Positions 34,298 through 43,540 of a stretch of DNA of 64,000 bases are shown piece by piece; positions within the stretch are counted from its first letter, which is position 1; the number at the start of each line of letters is the position of its first letter. This DNA comes from Methylobacterium haplocladii. Its GTDB lineage: Bacteria > Pseudomonadota > Alphaproteobacteria > Rhizobiales > Beijerinckiaceae. The DNA is taken from positions 1-64,000 of the forward strand of contig NZ_BJZT01000044.1 of the NCBI RefSeq assembly GCF_007992175.1, read 5' to 3'. The translations under genes were made by a program, and so were the position numbers. The notes under the pieces were generated by a model. The model did not search any database, was not told the DNA's origin, and saw only the letters and a list, made by a program, of their open reading frames with translations.

Positions 34298-35465
34298 CGC
34301 CGCCGGCGGTCGGGCGCGCCTGACCGTCATCTCGGCTCTCGGCGTCGTCGAGATCCTCGCCTGGGGCTCGTCCTTCTACCTGCCGGCGGTCGTCGCCGGA
34401 CCCGTTGCGGCCGATACCGGCTGGCCCCTGGCCTGGGTGGTCGGCGGGCTGTCCATCGGACTCCTCGTAGCGGCCTTCGCATCGCCGCGGGTCGGGGTCG
34501 TCATCCAGCAGCGCGGCGGCCGGCCAGTGCTTGCCTGCGCTGCCATCCTGCTGGCTGCAGGTCATGTCGTGCTCGGCCTGGCGCCGGCCCTGCCGATCTA
34601 CCTCGCCGGCTGGCTCCTGCTCGGTCTCGGCATGGGGTGCGGCCTCTACGATCCCGCCTTCGCCACCCTCGGTCGCCTCTACGGCGCGGAGGCGCGCCCG
34701 GCCATCACGACCCTGACGCTCTGGGGCGGATTCGCCAGCACCGTCTGCTGGCCGGTCTCGGCCTTCCTCGTCGAGCATGTCGGGTGGCGCTCCACCAGCT
34801 TCGCCTATGCCGGGCTTCACCTTCTCGTGACGCTCCCGCTCGTTCTCGGCCTCGTCCCGAAGGCGCCGGCGCCGGACGATGCCAAGCGCAAGACGAGCCA
34901 GGAGATCGAATCTCTGACCTCCCGCGAGCGCCGGGCGTTCCTCCTGATGGCCGGCGTCCTGATCCTGGGCGGCACCGTGATGGCGCTGGTCTCCGTGCAC
35001 CTGATCACCCTGCTTCAGGCCCGCGGCGTCGCTCTATCTGCGGCGGTCTCCTACGGGGCGCTCATCGGACCGTCGCAAGTCGGGGCCCGCGTTCTGGAGA
35101 TGGCGAACAAGGGCCGCCATCACCCGCTTTGGACTCTGACCGTGGCCATGACGCTGGTTGCATTCGGGCTGGGCATCCTCGCGGCCGGCGTGCCGCCGGT
35201 CGGGGTCGCTCTCGTGCTCTACGGAGCAGGCAATGGCATCTATTCCATCGCCAGGGGCACCGTGCCGCTCGCCCTGTTCGGCCCGGCCCGCTACCCTGAG
35301 CTGGTCGGCCGGCTGGCGCGTCCGGGCTTGATCGCCCAAGCGCTCGCTCCGTCGCTTGGCGCACTGGCGCTGGCGTACGGAGGGCCCGACTCCGCGTATG
35401 TGTTGCTCGCGGCCCTAGCGATAGCGAATGTCGGGATGGCAATTGCCTTGTGGGGCACCCGCTAG
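34287..35465 (+). CDS. MFS exporter, ArsK-like
   Basis: This is a 392-residue major-facilitator protein with 12 predicted helices and no extra domain. It starts at GTG 34287, overlapping the end of acr3, so it belongs to the arsenic operon. MFS exporters in this position include ArsK (arsenite/antimonite) and ArsJ; the absence of an adjacent gapdh gene argues against ArsJ. The ArsK-like call is by context. Confidence 0.8.
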   Translation: MTPDAAGGRARLTVISALGVVEILAWGSSFYLPAVVAGPVAADTGWPLAWVVGGLSIGLLVAAFASPRVGVVIQQRGGRPVLACAAILLAAGHVVLGLAPALPIYLAGWLLLGLGMGCGLYDPAFATLGRLYGAEARPAITTLTLWGGFASTVCWPVSAFLVEHVGWRSTSFAYAGLHLLVTLPLVLGLVPKAPAPDDAKRKTSQEIESLTSRERRAFLLMAGVLILGGTVMALVSVHLITLLQARGVALSAAVSYGALIGPSQVGARVLEMANKGRHHPLWTLTVAMTLVAFGLGILAAGVPPVGVALVLYGAGNGIYSIARGTVPLALFGPARYPELVGRLARPGLIAQALAPSLGALALAYGGPDSAYVLLAALAIANVGMAIALWGTR

Positions 35466-35494
35466 AGCGTCCGATACGCGGCCCATATTGCCTC

Positions 35495-35525
35495 TTGACC
35501 TTCCAACGATGGTAAGCGCTACCTA
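35495..35525 (+). promoter_or_regulatory. CueR-type promoter of cus operon
   Basis: TTGACC at 35495 is followed by the half-palindrome ACCTTCC...GGTAAGC (35498-35517). This is a weaker version of the two clear CueR sites at 42611 and 49693. Such MerR-type promoters have a 19-bp spacer with the operator between -35 and -10. It precedes the cus accessory genes. Confidence 0.6.
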
Positions 35526-35602
35526 GGCCGCTCCGGCACCTGTCGGACTGCGATTGAAGCAGCACGCTTCATCCCGATCTCGATCACTGGCATCATGGTT
35601 TC

Positions 35603-35995
35603 GTGACGTTCTGGCTCGCCTTGCGGCGGCTGCTCCCGCTTCTGGCGGTCGTCAGCCTCGCCCTCTCGCCGGTGGCCGCATCCGCGGCCGCGCCGGGAAT
35701 GCGCACGCTCGTCAGTATGCCGGGTCACATGATGGCGATGCCGGACGGTGAAGCGAGCGGCGCAGCGGCGGCCATGGACGAGATGCCCTGCTGCCCGCCG
35801 GACGATCCTGCTGCGCCGGACTGCTCCAAGAACTGCCCTCTCTTGGCTCTCTGCTTCGCGAAGGTTGCGACAGGCCTTCCGACCGGCTTCGGCCTTCCAG
35901 CGCGGATCGGCGTCGTGACCGGACCCACCTGGAGCGTGGCAGCCGACTTCGACAGTCTCGCTCAGGCCCCGTCGCCCGAGCCTCCTCGATCCTGA
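35603..35995 (+). CDS. secreted Cys/Met-rich hypothetical protein
   Basis: This is a 130-residue protein with a signal peptide (about 1-28, LLPLLAVVSLALSPVAASA). A Met/His patch MPGHMMAMPDG and a Cys cluster CCPPDD...DCSKNCPLLALC follow, as in copper-regulon periplasmic proteins. It starts at GTG 35603 and leads the operon after a CueR-type promoter. Metal binding is likely but not proven; no family name can be given with confidence. Confidence 0.6.
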   Translation: MTFWLALRRLLPLLAVVSLALSPVAASAAAPGMRTLVSMPGHMMAMPDGEASGAAAAMDEMPCCPPDDPAAPDCSKNCPLLALCFAKVATGLPTGFGLPARIGVVTGPTWSVAADFDSLAQAPSPEPPRS

Positions 35996-36077
35996 ACCCG
36001 ATGCCGCCGGCGACTTCGCCGGCACGGTGACGCGCGTCCGCGCGTGGCCATCCATCGCGTTCAGGAGACAAGATCCG

Positions 36078-36472
36078 TGACGAAGAACATATTCGCGCGC
36101 GCCATCGCGGCCGCGCTGCTCGGCGCCGTCCTCGCCGGGCCGGCCTCGGCCGACACCAAGGATTACGAGTTCCAGCTCATCCGACAGGAGGCCAAGGTCG
36201 GAGAGGCCATGCTCGAAGTCCGCTTGGTCGACAAGCGGACTTCGAAGCCAGTGCCCGACGCCGTGATCTTCGCCAAGCGGATCGACATGGCGCCAGACAG
36301 CATGGAGGAGATGACCTCGAAGATCGAGCAGGTCTCTACGGTCGAGCCCGGCGTCTACCGCTTCAAGGCGAAGCTCACCATGGCCGGCGGCTGGCGGCTC
36401 TCCCTCGGTGCCAAGGTCCAAGGCGAGACCGGCACCGTCGAGGGCAAGCTGGTCCTCAAGGCCGTCAAGTGA
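36078..36472 (+). CDS. YtkA/FixH-like periplasmic protein
   Basis: This encodes 131 residues from GTG 36078, preceded by AGGAGA. A signal peptide (about 1-25) is followed by a beta-sandwich with the EVRLVDKRTSKPVPDAVIF and TMAGGWRLSLG motifs of YtkA-like domains. These occur next to CusBA and copper chaperones. Its stop overlaps the GTG of cusB. Confidence 0.72.
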
Positions 36473-37935
36473 GCCGGGCGGCCTGGGCCGTCGGGACCCT
36501 CGTCGCGCTCGCGACGGGGGTTTTCGGGTATGGCGCGGGACGGGAAGGCAGTCCCGTTCCGGCGCTCGTCGGGCAGGCGCGGGGCCAGTTCGCGCACTGG
36601 CTCCCCGGCAACGCAAACGTTGTGGTCCCGCCGCCCGCGAAGGCGTCCGGCCCGGTGGTCTACTACCAGGACCCGGACGGCAAGCCGGCCTACGCGGCCA
36701 ACCCTACGTCGACCGCGGACGGACGCGCGTTCCGCGCCGTGCACGCGAGCGAGGATGTGCGCTTCGACGCCGACGAGCCGGAACCAGAGGCGGGCACGGA
36801 GGCGTCCGCCGCCACCGGGGCCAAGCGAATCCGCTTCTACCGCAACCCGATGGGTCTGCCGGACACCTCGCCGACACCGAAGAAGGACTCGATGGGGATG
36901 GACTACCTCCCCGTCTACGAGGGCGAGGACAGCGACGACGGCACGGTCAGGATCTCCCCCGGAAAACTTCAGCGCACCGGGGTGCGGACGGAGGTCGCCG
37001 CGAAGCGCGTGCTGTCGATGCCGATACGCGCGCCGGGCGCCATCGAGGAGGACGAGCGGCGGATATCCGTGATCGCGATGCGCACCGACGCCTTCGTCGA
37101 GAAGGTCGAGGGCGTCACCACCGGCGATCACGTCCACAAGGGACAGCCGCTCATGCGCCTGTTCTCGCCCGAGATGAACGCGGCGGCCGCGCAGTACCTG
37201 ACGGGCATCGGCTACGAGGGTGCCCGGCGTCGCCTGGAGAACCTCGGCATCCCGCCCGAGGTCATCGACGAAATCGAGCGAACCCGGAAGGTGCCGGCGA
37301 CCATCACCTGGTCGGCGCCCCGCGACGGCGTCGTCGTCGAGCGCAACGTCTCCGACGGCATGCGTGCCAAGTCCGGCGATACCCTGTTCAAGCTCGTGGA
37401 CCACTCCCGGGTCTGGGTGCTGGTCGACGTGACGGAGCGTGACCTCGCGGCCGTCGCCGAGGGTCAGAGGGCGACCGTGCGCGCCAGGACGTTCCCGGAT
37501 CGCGCGTTCACCGGAACCGTGACGCGGATCTACCCGCACCTCGCCATGGGCACGCGTACGGCCCGCCTGCGGATCGAGCTGCCCAACCCGAACGGAGACC
37601 TGCGCCCGGGGATGTTCGCCGACGTCGACATCGCTACCGGCAGCGACAGGTCGGTGGTCGCCGTGCCGGACGACGCCGTCATCGACACCGGCACGAAACA
37701 GGTCGTCCTCGTCGACAAGGGAGACGGTCGCTTCGAACCGCGTCCGGTCCGGCTCGGCACCCGCGGTGATGGCTACGTCGAAATCCGGGACGGCATCGCC
37801 GCCGGCGACCGCGTCGTGACCGCGGCCAACTTCCTGATCGACGCCGAGAGCAACCTCAAGGCCGCCCTGCAGGGGCTGTCGGAGCCGAAGCCCGATCCCG
37901 GTCCGCAGGCCGCGGCTGAGGGGAAGGCGCCATGA
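36469..37935 (+). CDS. cusB: CusB-like periplasmic adaptor with metal domain
   Basis: This is a 488-residue HlyD/CusB adaptor. Residues 1-25 form a membrane anchor. A heavy-metal-binding motif with YRNPMGLPDTSPTPKKDSMGMD near 124-145 carries Met ligands, and a degenerate first copy near 65-85 (YYQDPDGKP) precedes it. The barrel-sandwich and coiled-coil follow, with VLVDVTERDL and the membrane-proximal end. It overlaps cusA by 4 bases (ATGA). The adaptor links CusA to an outer-membrane channel; no cusC gene is seen, so one must come from elsewhere. Confidence 0.9.
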   Translation: MSRAAWAVGTLVALATGVFGYGAGREGSPVPALVGQARGQFAHWLPGNANVVVPPPAKASGPVVYYQDPDGKPAYAANPTSTADGRAFRAVHASEDVRFDADEPEPEAGTEASAATGAKRIRFYRNPMGLPDTSPTPKKDSMGMDYLPVYEGEDSDDGTVRISPGKLQRTGVRTEVAAKRVLSMPIRAPGAIEEDERRISVIAMRTDAFVEKVEGVTTGDHVHKGQPLMRLFSPEMNAAAAQYLTGIGYEGARRRLENLGIPPEVIDEIERTRKVPATITWSAPRDGVVVERNVSDGMRAKSGDTLFKLVDHSRVWVLVDVTERDLAAVAEGQRATVRARTFPDRAFTGTVTRIYPHLAMGTRTARLRIELPNPNGDLRPGMFADVDIATGSDRSVVAVPDDAVIDTGTKQVVLVDKGDGRFEPRPVRLGTRGDGYVEIRDGIAAGDRVVTAANFLIDAESNLKAALQGLSEPKPDPGPQAAAEGKAP

Positions 37936-40900
37936 TCGCCCGCCTGATCGCCTGGTCGGCCCGGAATCTGGTGCTGATCCTGATCGCGACCGTGTTCGCC
38001 GTCGGGGCGGGTGTCTACGCGCTGCGGACCCTGCCGCTCGATGCCATCCCCGACCTCTCGGACGTCCAAACCATCGTCTACACCGAATACCCGGGACAGG
38101 CGCCCCAGGTGATCGAGGACCAGGTCACCTACCCGCTGACCACAGCGATGCTGACGGTGCCGAAGTCGAAGGTGGTGCGCGGCTTCTCGTTCTTCGGCGT
38201 ATCGTTCGTCTACGTCATCTTCGAGGACGGCACCGACCCGTACTGGGCGCGCTCGCGGGTGCTCGAATATCTGAACACGGTGGCCAAGCGCCTGCCGGCG
38301 GGCGTGACCCCGACCCTGGGACCAGACGCGACGGGCGTGGGCTGGGTCTACCAGTACGTGATCGTCGCGAAGGAGCGGACCCTCGCCGAGCTCCGCTCGC
38401 TCCAGGACTGGGTCGTGCGCTTCGGGGCGTCCCGCGCCGAGGGCGTGGCCGAGGTCGCGGGCGTCGGCGGCTTCGTCAAGCAGTACAACGTCGTGGTCGA
38501 CCCGAACCGCCTGCGGGCGCAGGGGATCACCCTCTCCAAGCTCCGGGATGCGGTCCGGTCGAGCAACGCCGACGTCGGCGGCCGGACCGTCGAGCTGTCG
38601 GAGTTCGAGTTCGTGGTCCGGGGACGGGGCTACCTCAAGAGCGTCGCGGACATCGAGAGCATCGTCCTCAAGACCGAGGCCGGCACGCCGCTTCGGGTCA
38701 AGGACGTCGCCCGCGTGGAACTCGGCCCCGACGAGCGCCGGGGCATCACCGAGATGAACGGAGACGGCGAGGTCGCCGGAGGGATCGTCCTCCAGCGGTT
38801 CGGGGCCAACGCCCTCGACGTCATCGAGGGTGCCAAGGCCCGGCTCGCCGAGGTCGCGAAAAGCCTACCGTCGGGAACCGAGATCCTGCCGGTCTACGAC
38901 CGCTCGCATTTGATCGAGGCGGCCATCGAGACGCTCAAGGGCACGCTGATCGAGGAGAGCGTCATCGTCGCCCTCGTCTGCATCGCGTTCCTGCTCCACG
39001 TTCGAAGCGCACTGGTCGCGATCCTGATGCTGCCGGTCGGCATCCTGATGGCGTTCGCGGGCATGAAGGCGCTGGGGCTGGGTGCCAACATCATGAGCCT
39101 CGGCGGCATCGCCATCGCGGTCGGCGCAATGATCGACGCGGCCATCGTGATGATCGAGAACGCGCACAAGCACCTGGAGCGGGCGCCGCCGGACAAGCCC
39201 CGGGTCGACATCCTGATCGAGGCCGCGAGCGAGGTTGGACCGTCGCTGTTCTTCTCGCTCCTGATCATCACCGTGAGCTTCCTGCCGATCTTCACCCTGG
39301 AGAGCCAGGAGGGGCGCCTGTTCGGGCCGCTCGCCTTCACCAAGACGTTCGCGATGGCGGCGGCGGCGGTGCTGTCCTTGACCCTCGTCCCCGCCCTGAT
39401 GGTCCTGTTCGTCCGCGGACGGATCATCCCCGAGCACCGCAACCCGGTGAACAGATTCCTGATCTGGCTCTACCGGCCGCTGATCGCCGGCGTCCTCAGG
39501 GCGCGCGTGATCACGATCCTCCTCGCCCTGGGCGTCCTCGCGGCCACGGCGTGGCCGGCGAGCCGGCTGGGGTCGGAGTTCATGCCCGACCTCGACGAGG
39601 GCACGCTGATGTACATGCCGACCACGTTGCCCGGCATCTCGGTGACCAAGGCCGGGGACCTGCTCGCGACCCAGGACCGGATCATCAAGTCCTTCCCCGA
39701 GGTCGCCTCGGTCTACGGCAAGGCCGGCCGCGCCAGCACCGCCACCGACCCGGCTCCGAGCGAGATGTTCGAGACCATCGTCAACCTCAAGCCGAAGGCG
39801 GAGTGGCGGTCCGGCGTGACGGCTGCGAGCCTCAAGGCGGAGCTGGACGCGGCGCTGCAGTTCCCCGGCGTCTCGAATGCCTGGACGCAGCCGATCCGCG
39901 CCCGCATCGACATGCTCGCGACCGGTATCCGAACGCCGGTCGGGATCAAGGTGCTGGGCACCGACCTGACGGTGATGGAGAAGGTCGCCCGGGAGGTCGA
40001 GGCCGTGGTGAAGGCGGTGCCGGGCACGTCGAGCGCCTATGCCGAACGGGTGCAGGGCGGCTACTTCCTCGACATCACCCCCGACCGCGAGGTCCTGGGC
40101 CGGTACGGCCTCACGGTCGGCGACGTCCAGGACGTCATCGCGATGGCGCTGGGCGGCGACAGCGTCACCAACACGGTCGAGGGCCGCGAGCGCTACACAG
40201 TCAACGTTCGCTATCCCCGTGCCTTCCGTTCGAACCCGCAATCCATCGCGAGCGAGGTGCAGGTGCCGATCCCGAGCGGGGGCACGGTGCCGCTCGGCGA
40301 GGTGGCCAAGGTCCAGTTGAACCGGGGGCCGACCCAGATCCGGACGGAGAATGGGCAGCTCGCGGTCTTCATCTACGTCGACGTCACGGGGCGCGACCTC
40401 GGAGGCTACGTCGCCGAGGCGAGGACGGCGGTCGCCAACGAAGTGGCGCTGCCGCAGGGCACGCTCATCCAGTGGAGCGGCCAAGTCGAATACCTCGACC
40501 GGGCGACGGCCCGGCTTAGGATCGTGGTCCCCCTGACGCTCCTGATCGTGTTCCTGCTGCTCTACCTGAACTTCCGGCGGCTGACCGAGACGCTCATCGT
40601 GATGCTGTCGTTGCCCTTCGCACTGGTCGGCGGCGTCTGGCTGATGTGGTGGATGGGCTTCAACATGTCGGTCGCGGTCGCGGTCGGCTTCATCGCCCTC
40701 GCCGGCGTCGCCGCCGAGACCGGTGTGATCATGCTGGTCTACCTCGACCACGCGCTGGCCGAGATCCGCGCCGAGTGCGACCAGGCGGGTCGGCTCCTAT
40801 CGCGAGACGACCTGCGGCGGGCGATCATGGTCGGTGCCGTCGAGCGGGTTCGGCCGAAGATGATGACCGTGGTCGCCATCATGGCCGGCCTACTCCCGAT

Positions 40901-41099
40901 CCTGTGGAGCACTGGCTCGGGATCGGAGGTCATGCAGCGGATCGCGGTCCCTATGATCGGTGGCATGGTCTCGTCGACGGTGCTCACCCTCGTCGTTATA
41001 CCGGCCGTCTACGGCCTCGTGAAGGGTTGGAGCCTGCCCGGAGCCGAGATGCCGACCGAATCCGTCGAACACGCCAAATTGCCCCTGGCCGCGGAATGA
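37932..41099 (+). CDS. cusA: CusA-type Cu(I)/Ag(I) RND pump
   Basis: This is a 1055-residue heavy-metal RND transporter with 12 membrane helices. The three Met residues of the CusA methionine triad are present in their contexts: LMYMPTTLPG, PSEMFETIVNLKP and RIDMLATGIRTP. The proton-relay segment GAMIDAAIVMIENAHK is present. This indicates Cu(I)/Ag(I) rather than Zn/Co/Cd. It follows cusB and precedes a DUF411 protein. Confidence 0.93.
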   Translation: MIARLIAWSARNLVLILIATVFAVGAGVYALRTLPLDAIPDLSDVQTIVYTEYPGQAPQVIEDQVTYPLTTAMLTVPKSKVVRGFSFFGVSFVYVIFEDGTDPYWARSRVLEYLNTVAKRLPAGVTPTLGPDATGVGWVYQYVIVAKERTLAELRSLQDWVVRFGASRAEGVAEVAGVGGFVKQYNVVVDPNRLRAQGITLSKLRDAVRSSNADVGGRTVELSEFEFVVRGRGYLKSVADIESIVLKTEAGTPLRVKDVARVELGPDERRGITEMNGDGEVAGGIVLQRFGANALDVIEGAKARLAEVAKSLPSGTEILPVYDRSHLIEAAIETLKGTLIEESVIVALVCIAFLLHVRSALVAILMLPVGILMAFAGMKALGLGANIMSLGGIAIAVGAMIDAAIVMIENAHKHLERAPPDKPRVDILIEAASEVGPSLFFSLLIITVSFLPIFTLESQEGRLFGPLAFTKTFAMAAAAVLSLTLVPALMVLFVRGRIIPEHRNPVNRFLIWLYRPLIAGVLRARVITILLALGVLAATAWPASRLGSEFMPDLDEGTLMYMPTTLPGISVTKAGDLLATQDRIIKSFPEVASVYGKAGRASTATDPAPSEMFETIVNLKPKAEWRSGVTAASLKAELDAALQFPGVSNAWTQPIRARIDMLATGIRTPVGIKVLGTDLTVMEKVAREVEAVVKAVPGTSSAYAERVQGGYFLDITPDREVLGRYGLTVGDVQDVIAMALGGDSVTNTVEGRERYTVNVRYPRAFRSNPQSIASEVQVPIPSGGTVPLGEVAKVQLNRGPTQIRTENGQLAVFIYVDVTGRDLGGYVAEARTAVANEVALPQGTLIQWSGQVEYLDRATARLRIVVPLTLLIVFLLLYLNFRRLTETLIVMLSLPFALVGGVWLMWWMGFNMSVAVAVGFIALAGVAAETGVIMLVYLDHALAEIRAECDQAGRLLSRDDLRRAIMVGAVERVRPKMMTVVAIMAGLLPILWSTGSGSEVMQRIAVPMIGGMVSSTVLTLVVIPAVYGLVKGWSLPGAEMPTESVEHAKLPLAAE

Positions 41100-41115
41100 G
41101 AACAGGAGACCGACC

Positions 41116-41592
41116 ATGACAGAGACGACGAATACGTCGCGCCGTGCCGTGGTCCTGGGCCTGGCGGCATCTGTCGCCTTCGGGCGCCATGCCCTGGCGC
41201 AAGGGCTGCCCACGGTTGCCGTGACCAAGGACCCCATCTGCGGTTGCTGCGAGAAGTGGGTCGCCCACCTGCGGGAGAGCGGCTTCTCGGTGACGGTGAC
41301 CGTGGGTCCCGTGAACCCCCTCAAGGTCCGCCTCGGGCTCCCGCGGGACCTCGCCTCCTGCCACACCGCCCAGGTCGGCGGCTACGTCGTCGAGGGTCAC
41401 GTCCCGGCAGGGGCGATCAAACGCCTGTTGGCGGAAAGGCCCCAGGGCACCGGGTTGGCAGTTCCGGGGATGCCCGCCGGCTCGCCCGGCATGGAGGTCG
41501 AGGGCATGGAGCCCGACGCCTACGACGTCGTCCTGTTCGGGCCGGCTGGACGAAGCACCTTCGCGCGATATAGGGGCGGCATCGCACTCTGA
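41116..41592 (+). CDS. DUF411 copper-linked exported protein
   Basis: This is a 158-residue protein. The N-terminus has twin arginines followed by a hydrophobic run (SRRAVVLGLAASVAFG), compatible with Tat export. The DUF411 signature CGCCEKW is at about 41-47, with SCHTAQVGGYVVEGHVPA later. DUF411 proteins occur with copper and mercury efflux genes and probably bind metal; activity is unknown. Confidence 0.85.
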   Translation: MTETTNTSRRAVVLGLAASVAFGRHALAQGLPTVAVTKDPICGCCEKWVAHLRESGFSVTVTVGPVNPLKVRLGLPRDLASCHTAQVGGYVVEGHVPAGAIKRLLAERPQGTGLAVPGMPAGSPGMEVEGMEPDAYDVVLFGPAGRSTFARYRGGIAL

Positions 41593-41685
41593 GACGTGCC
41601 CGAATCCATCATCGGTGGACGACCCGCCATTCCACTCGGCAAGGCCGATCCGCCTTGCCGCTCGAAACCGGCGATACCCATTGGC

Positions 41686-42300
41686 TCAGCGCATGGTCGG
41701 CGTGGAAGGCTCGTCCTCTTCCACGACAAGCTTCGGCACCTGAGGAAACACGACGCCGTCGTATACATCCCTCATGCGGAGGCTGACGCCGACGTTCGGT
41801 AGGTCGACTTCCGCGTCGAGGCCCTCGACGGTTCGGTGCGACCAAGAGCCATCCGACGCCCGGGACCACAGCTTGGCCAACGCTTGGTTGGGTTCCACAA
41901 GCAGGATGTACTCCATGCCGGTCACCGCCTTGTACTCATCGAGTTTTTCGAAGGCATCGAAATCGCGAGTGCTGGGTGACAGCACTTCCACGACGAGCCT
42001 CGGCCCGGCCGCGAGGGTCGAGTTAGGCCTGCGGTTCCCGCAATCGAGCCCGACGTCCGGTCGCCTGATCTGATCGGGTCCCGTTTCGACGGCACCGTCG
42101 CCGGTGAACGGGCGGCACCCGGTCCCTCGGGTCTGGCTCTTCAACTCGCTGACGATGTTGACGACGATGTCGTCGTGCACGTTCCTGGCGCCGGCCATCA
42201 TCTGCGGTCGGCCGCACACCAACTCGTAGAGATGCGGTTGGGTCTCCTGCCAATCGAAGAATTCCTCGATTGTCAGGTGGCGATGGGCAGGCTCAGCCAT
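41686..42300 (-). CDS. Uma2 family (DUF820) putative endonuclease
   Basis: This is a 204-residue protein of the Uma2/DUF820 family. The nuclease-like core reads RRPDVGLDCG, then RLVVEVLSPSTRDFD, that is PD...(D/E)xV with Glu, and DEYKAVTGMEYILLVEP. These proteins resemble PD-(D/E)XK nucleases and are abundant in cyanobacteria and actinobacteria; their role is unclear. It runs opposite to the surrounding copper genes. Confidence 0.8.
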   Translation of the reverse strand: MAEPAHRHLTIEEFFDWQETQPHLYELVCGRPQMMAGARNVHDDIVVNIVSELKSQTRGTGCRPFTGDGAVETGPDQIRRPDVGLDCGNRRPNSTLAAGPRLVVEVLSPSTRDFDAFEKLDEYKAVTGMEYILLVEPNQALAKLWSRASDGSWSHRTVEGLDAEVDLPNVGVSLRMRDVYDGVVFPQVPKLVVEEDEPSTPTMR

Positions 42301-42418
42301 TTCGATAGCCTCGTGAGATGACCGCAGGATACACCTGGAGGGCGCCACCCCGCAAACGTGGCCCCCACCCTTCATCGTGGACGCGTGGTGGCCCGAGCTC
42401 CAGCGCTCCGGGCGATAA

Positions 42419-42592
42419 GGCGACCTGATCTCGGACCTGCATCTCTGGCGCCTCGGCCCCGGTCCCGTCGGTGCCATCGTCTCCGTGGTGACCGCCCAGG
42501 ACCGGAATCCCGACTTCCATCGTCGCCTGCTCGGTGGTGTCGGCAACCTCTCGCACCTGACGGTCGAGGTCCGCGACGAGGTCCATCCGTAA
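42419..42592 (+). pseudogene. C-terminal remnant of DmeF-type CDF transporter
   Basis: A 57-codon frame ends at TAA 42590-42592. It reads DLISDLHLWRLGPGPVGAI, then VVTAQDR and HLTVEVRDEVHP, which is the cytosolic C-domain of DmeF/CDF exporters (SDLHVWRVGPG in the family). An in-frame stop lies just before it and no membrane part is present upstream. It is probably left from a deleted divalent-metal exporter. Confidence 0.65.
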
Positions 42593-42607
42593 TCGCCGGG
42601 CATGCCC

Positions 42608-42638
42608 TTGACCTTCCCACTATGGGAAGCCCCATTTC
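42608..42638 (+). promoter_or_regulatory. CueR promoter/operator of copZ operon
   Basis: TTGACC (42608-42613) is followed by CTTCCCA-CTA-TGGGAAG, a perfect 7-bp inverted repeat at 42613-42629. This is the standard CueR operator, placed between -35 and -10 as in MerR-type promoters. It is nearly identical to the copA promoter at 49690. It lies 30 bases before the copZ start. Confidence 0.85.
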
Positions 42639-42668
42639 GACATGACGCCACCCCACGGGAGAGCCGTC

Positions 42669-42884
42669 ATGTTCCAGATCAAGGTTGCCAGGATGAACTG
42701 CGGCGGTTGCGCCAAGTCGGTCACCCGCGCGATCCAAGCCGTAGACACCGGTGCCACTGTCGCGGTCGACCTCGCCGGCGGGACGGTCGCGATCACCAGC
42801 CATGCCGGAACGCCGGCCGGGCGCTTCGTCGACGCCGTTCGTGCCGCCGGCTACGGAGCGGACGCACTGTCCCTCGCGGGATAG
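42669..42884 (+). CDS. copZ: CopZ-like copper chaperone
   Basis: This is a 71-residue HMA-domain protein with the metal motif MNCGGC at about 9-14 (the second ligand Cys of MxCxxC is present). It delivers Cu(I) within the cytosol to CopA or CueR. It stands alone behind a CueR-type promoter, as copZ often does. An upstream in-frame start at 42642 would overlap the operator and is unlikely. Confidence 0.88.
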   Translation: MFQIKVARMNCGGCAKSVTRAIQAVDTGATVAVDLAGGTVAITSHAGTPAGRFVDAVRAAGYGADALSLAG

Positions 42885-42978
42885 ACCGCCGGAAACCTGC
42901 AACCCATGGCCCGGTCCGAGGATTGCTTTCGTCGATCCGGGCGTTTCTCGCGTCTCGAATTTGGTGTACCCAAGTCTC

Positions 42979-43452
42979 ATGAACCTCGACCGGCAACTTG
43001 CGCGCCTGATGGCGGCGATGATCGTGATGATCATCGCCTACGTCTCGCCGTCTGCCGTGCAGGCCCATGAGGGCCATGCCCACCATGGTCACCATCAAGC
43101 GGCCGTGGCCGAGGTCGCGACTGTGCCGCCGGTCGTCCATTCGGTGTCGGCACCGGTGGCGTTGACGAGGGTCCCGTCGGCAATCATGCCGGCGGCCGCA
43201 CCCGAGACCCTCGCGGCTTCCGCCGTCGTCGGATCGATCCAATCCGACGAGCAAGGCAAGGGATGCTGCTCCGGCCCGTGCAAGGGAACCTGCTGCGGGA
43301 CGATGTCCTGCTGCGCTTCCGCCATGCTGACAGGCCCCGTTTCCCTGCCGACGCCGGCTTTCGCGCGCGTCGTCCTGGTTCCGTACGACGTCGCTGGTCT
43401 TCCCGGCGTCGGTCCCGAGGCTCTGCCCAGGCCCCCCCGAACCCTCGCGTAA
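42979..43452 (+). CDS. Cys/His-rich membrane-anchored protein
   Basis: This is a 157-residue protein with a hydrophobic N-terminal segment (about 11-26, MAAMIVMIIAYV). A His run HEGHAHHGHH and the Cys cluster KGCCSGPCKGTCCGTMSCC near 93-112 follow. CopL-like proteins of copper regulons have this composition. Metal binding in the periplasm is likely. It is 95 bp downstream of copZ and co-directional. Confidence 0.65.
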   Translation: MNLDRQLARLMAAMIVMIIAYVSPSAVQAHEGHAHHGHHQAAVAEVATVPPVVHSVSAPVALTRVPSAIMPAAAPETLAASAVVGSIQSDEQGKGCCSGPCKGTCCGTMSCCASAMLTGPVSLPTPAFARVVLVPYDVAGLPGVGPEALPRPPRTLA

Positions 43453-43540
43453 CGAACGGCGCGCCCGAGGCGCGCAACGGTCGGATTCCGTCTGCCTGTC
43501 CAGACGCGCGTCCGATGTTCGAACGTGAGGAAGTCCCACA

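Noticed and set aside
38865-40751. Long leftward frame opposite cusA
   Set aside because: Shadow of the cusA coding sequence, with D/E/R-rich composition typical of antisense frames.
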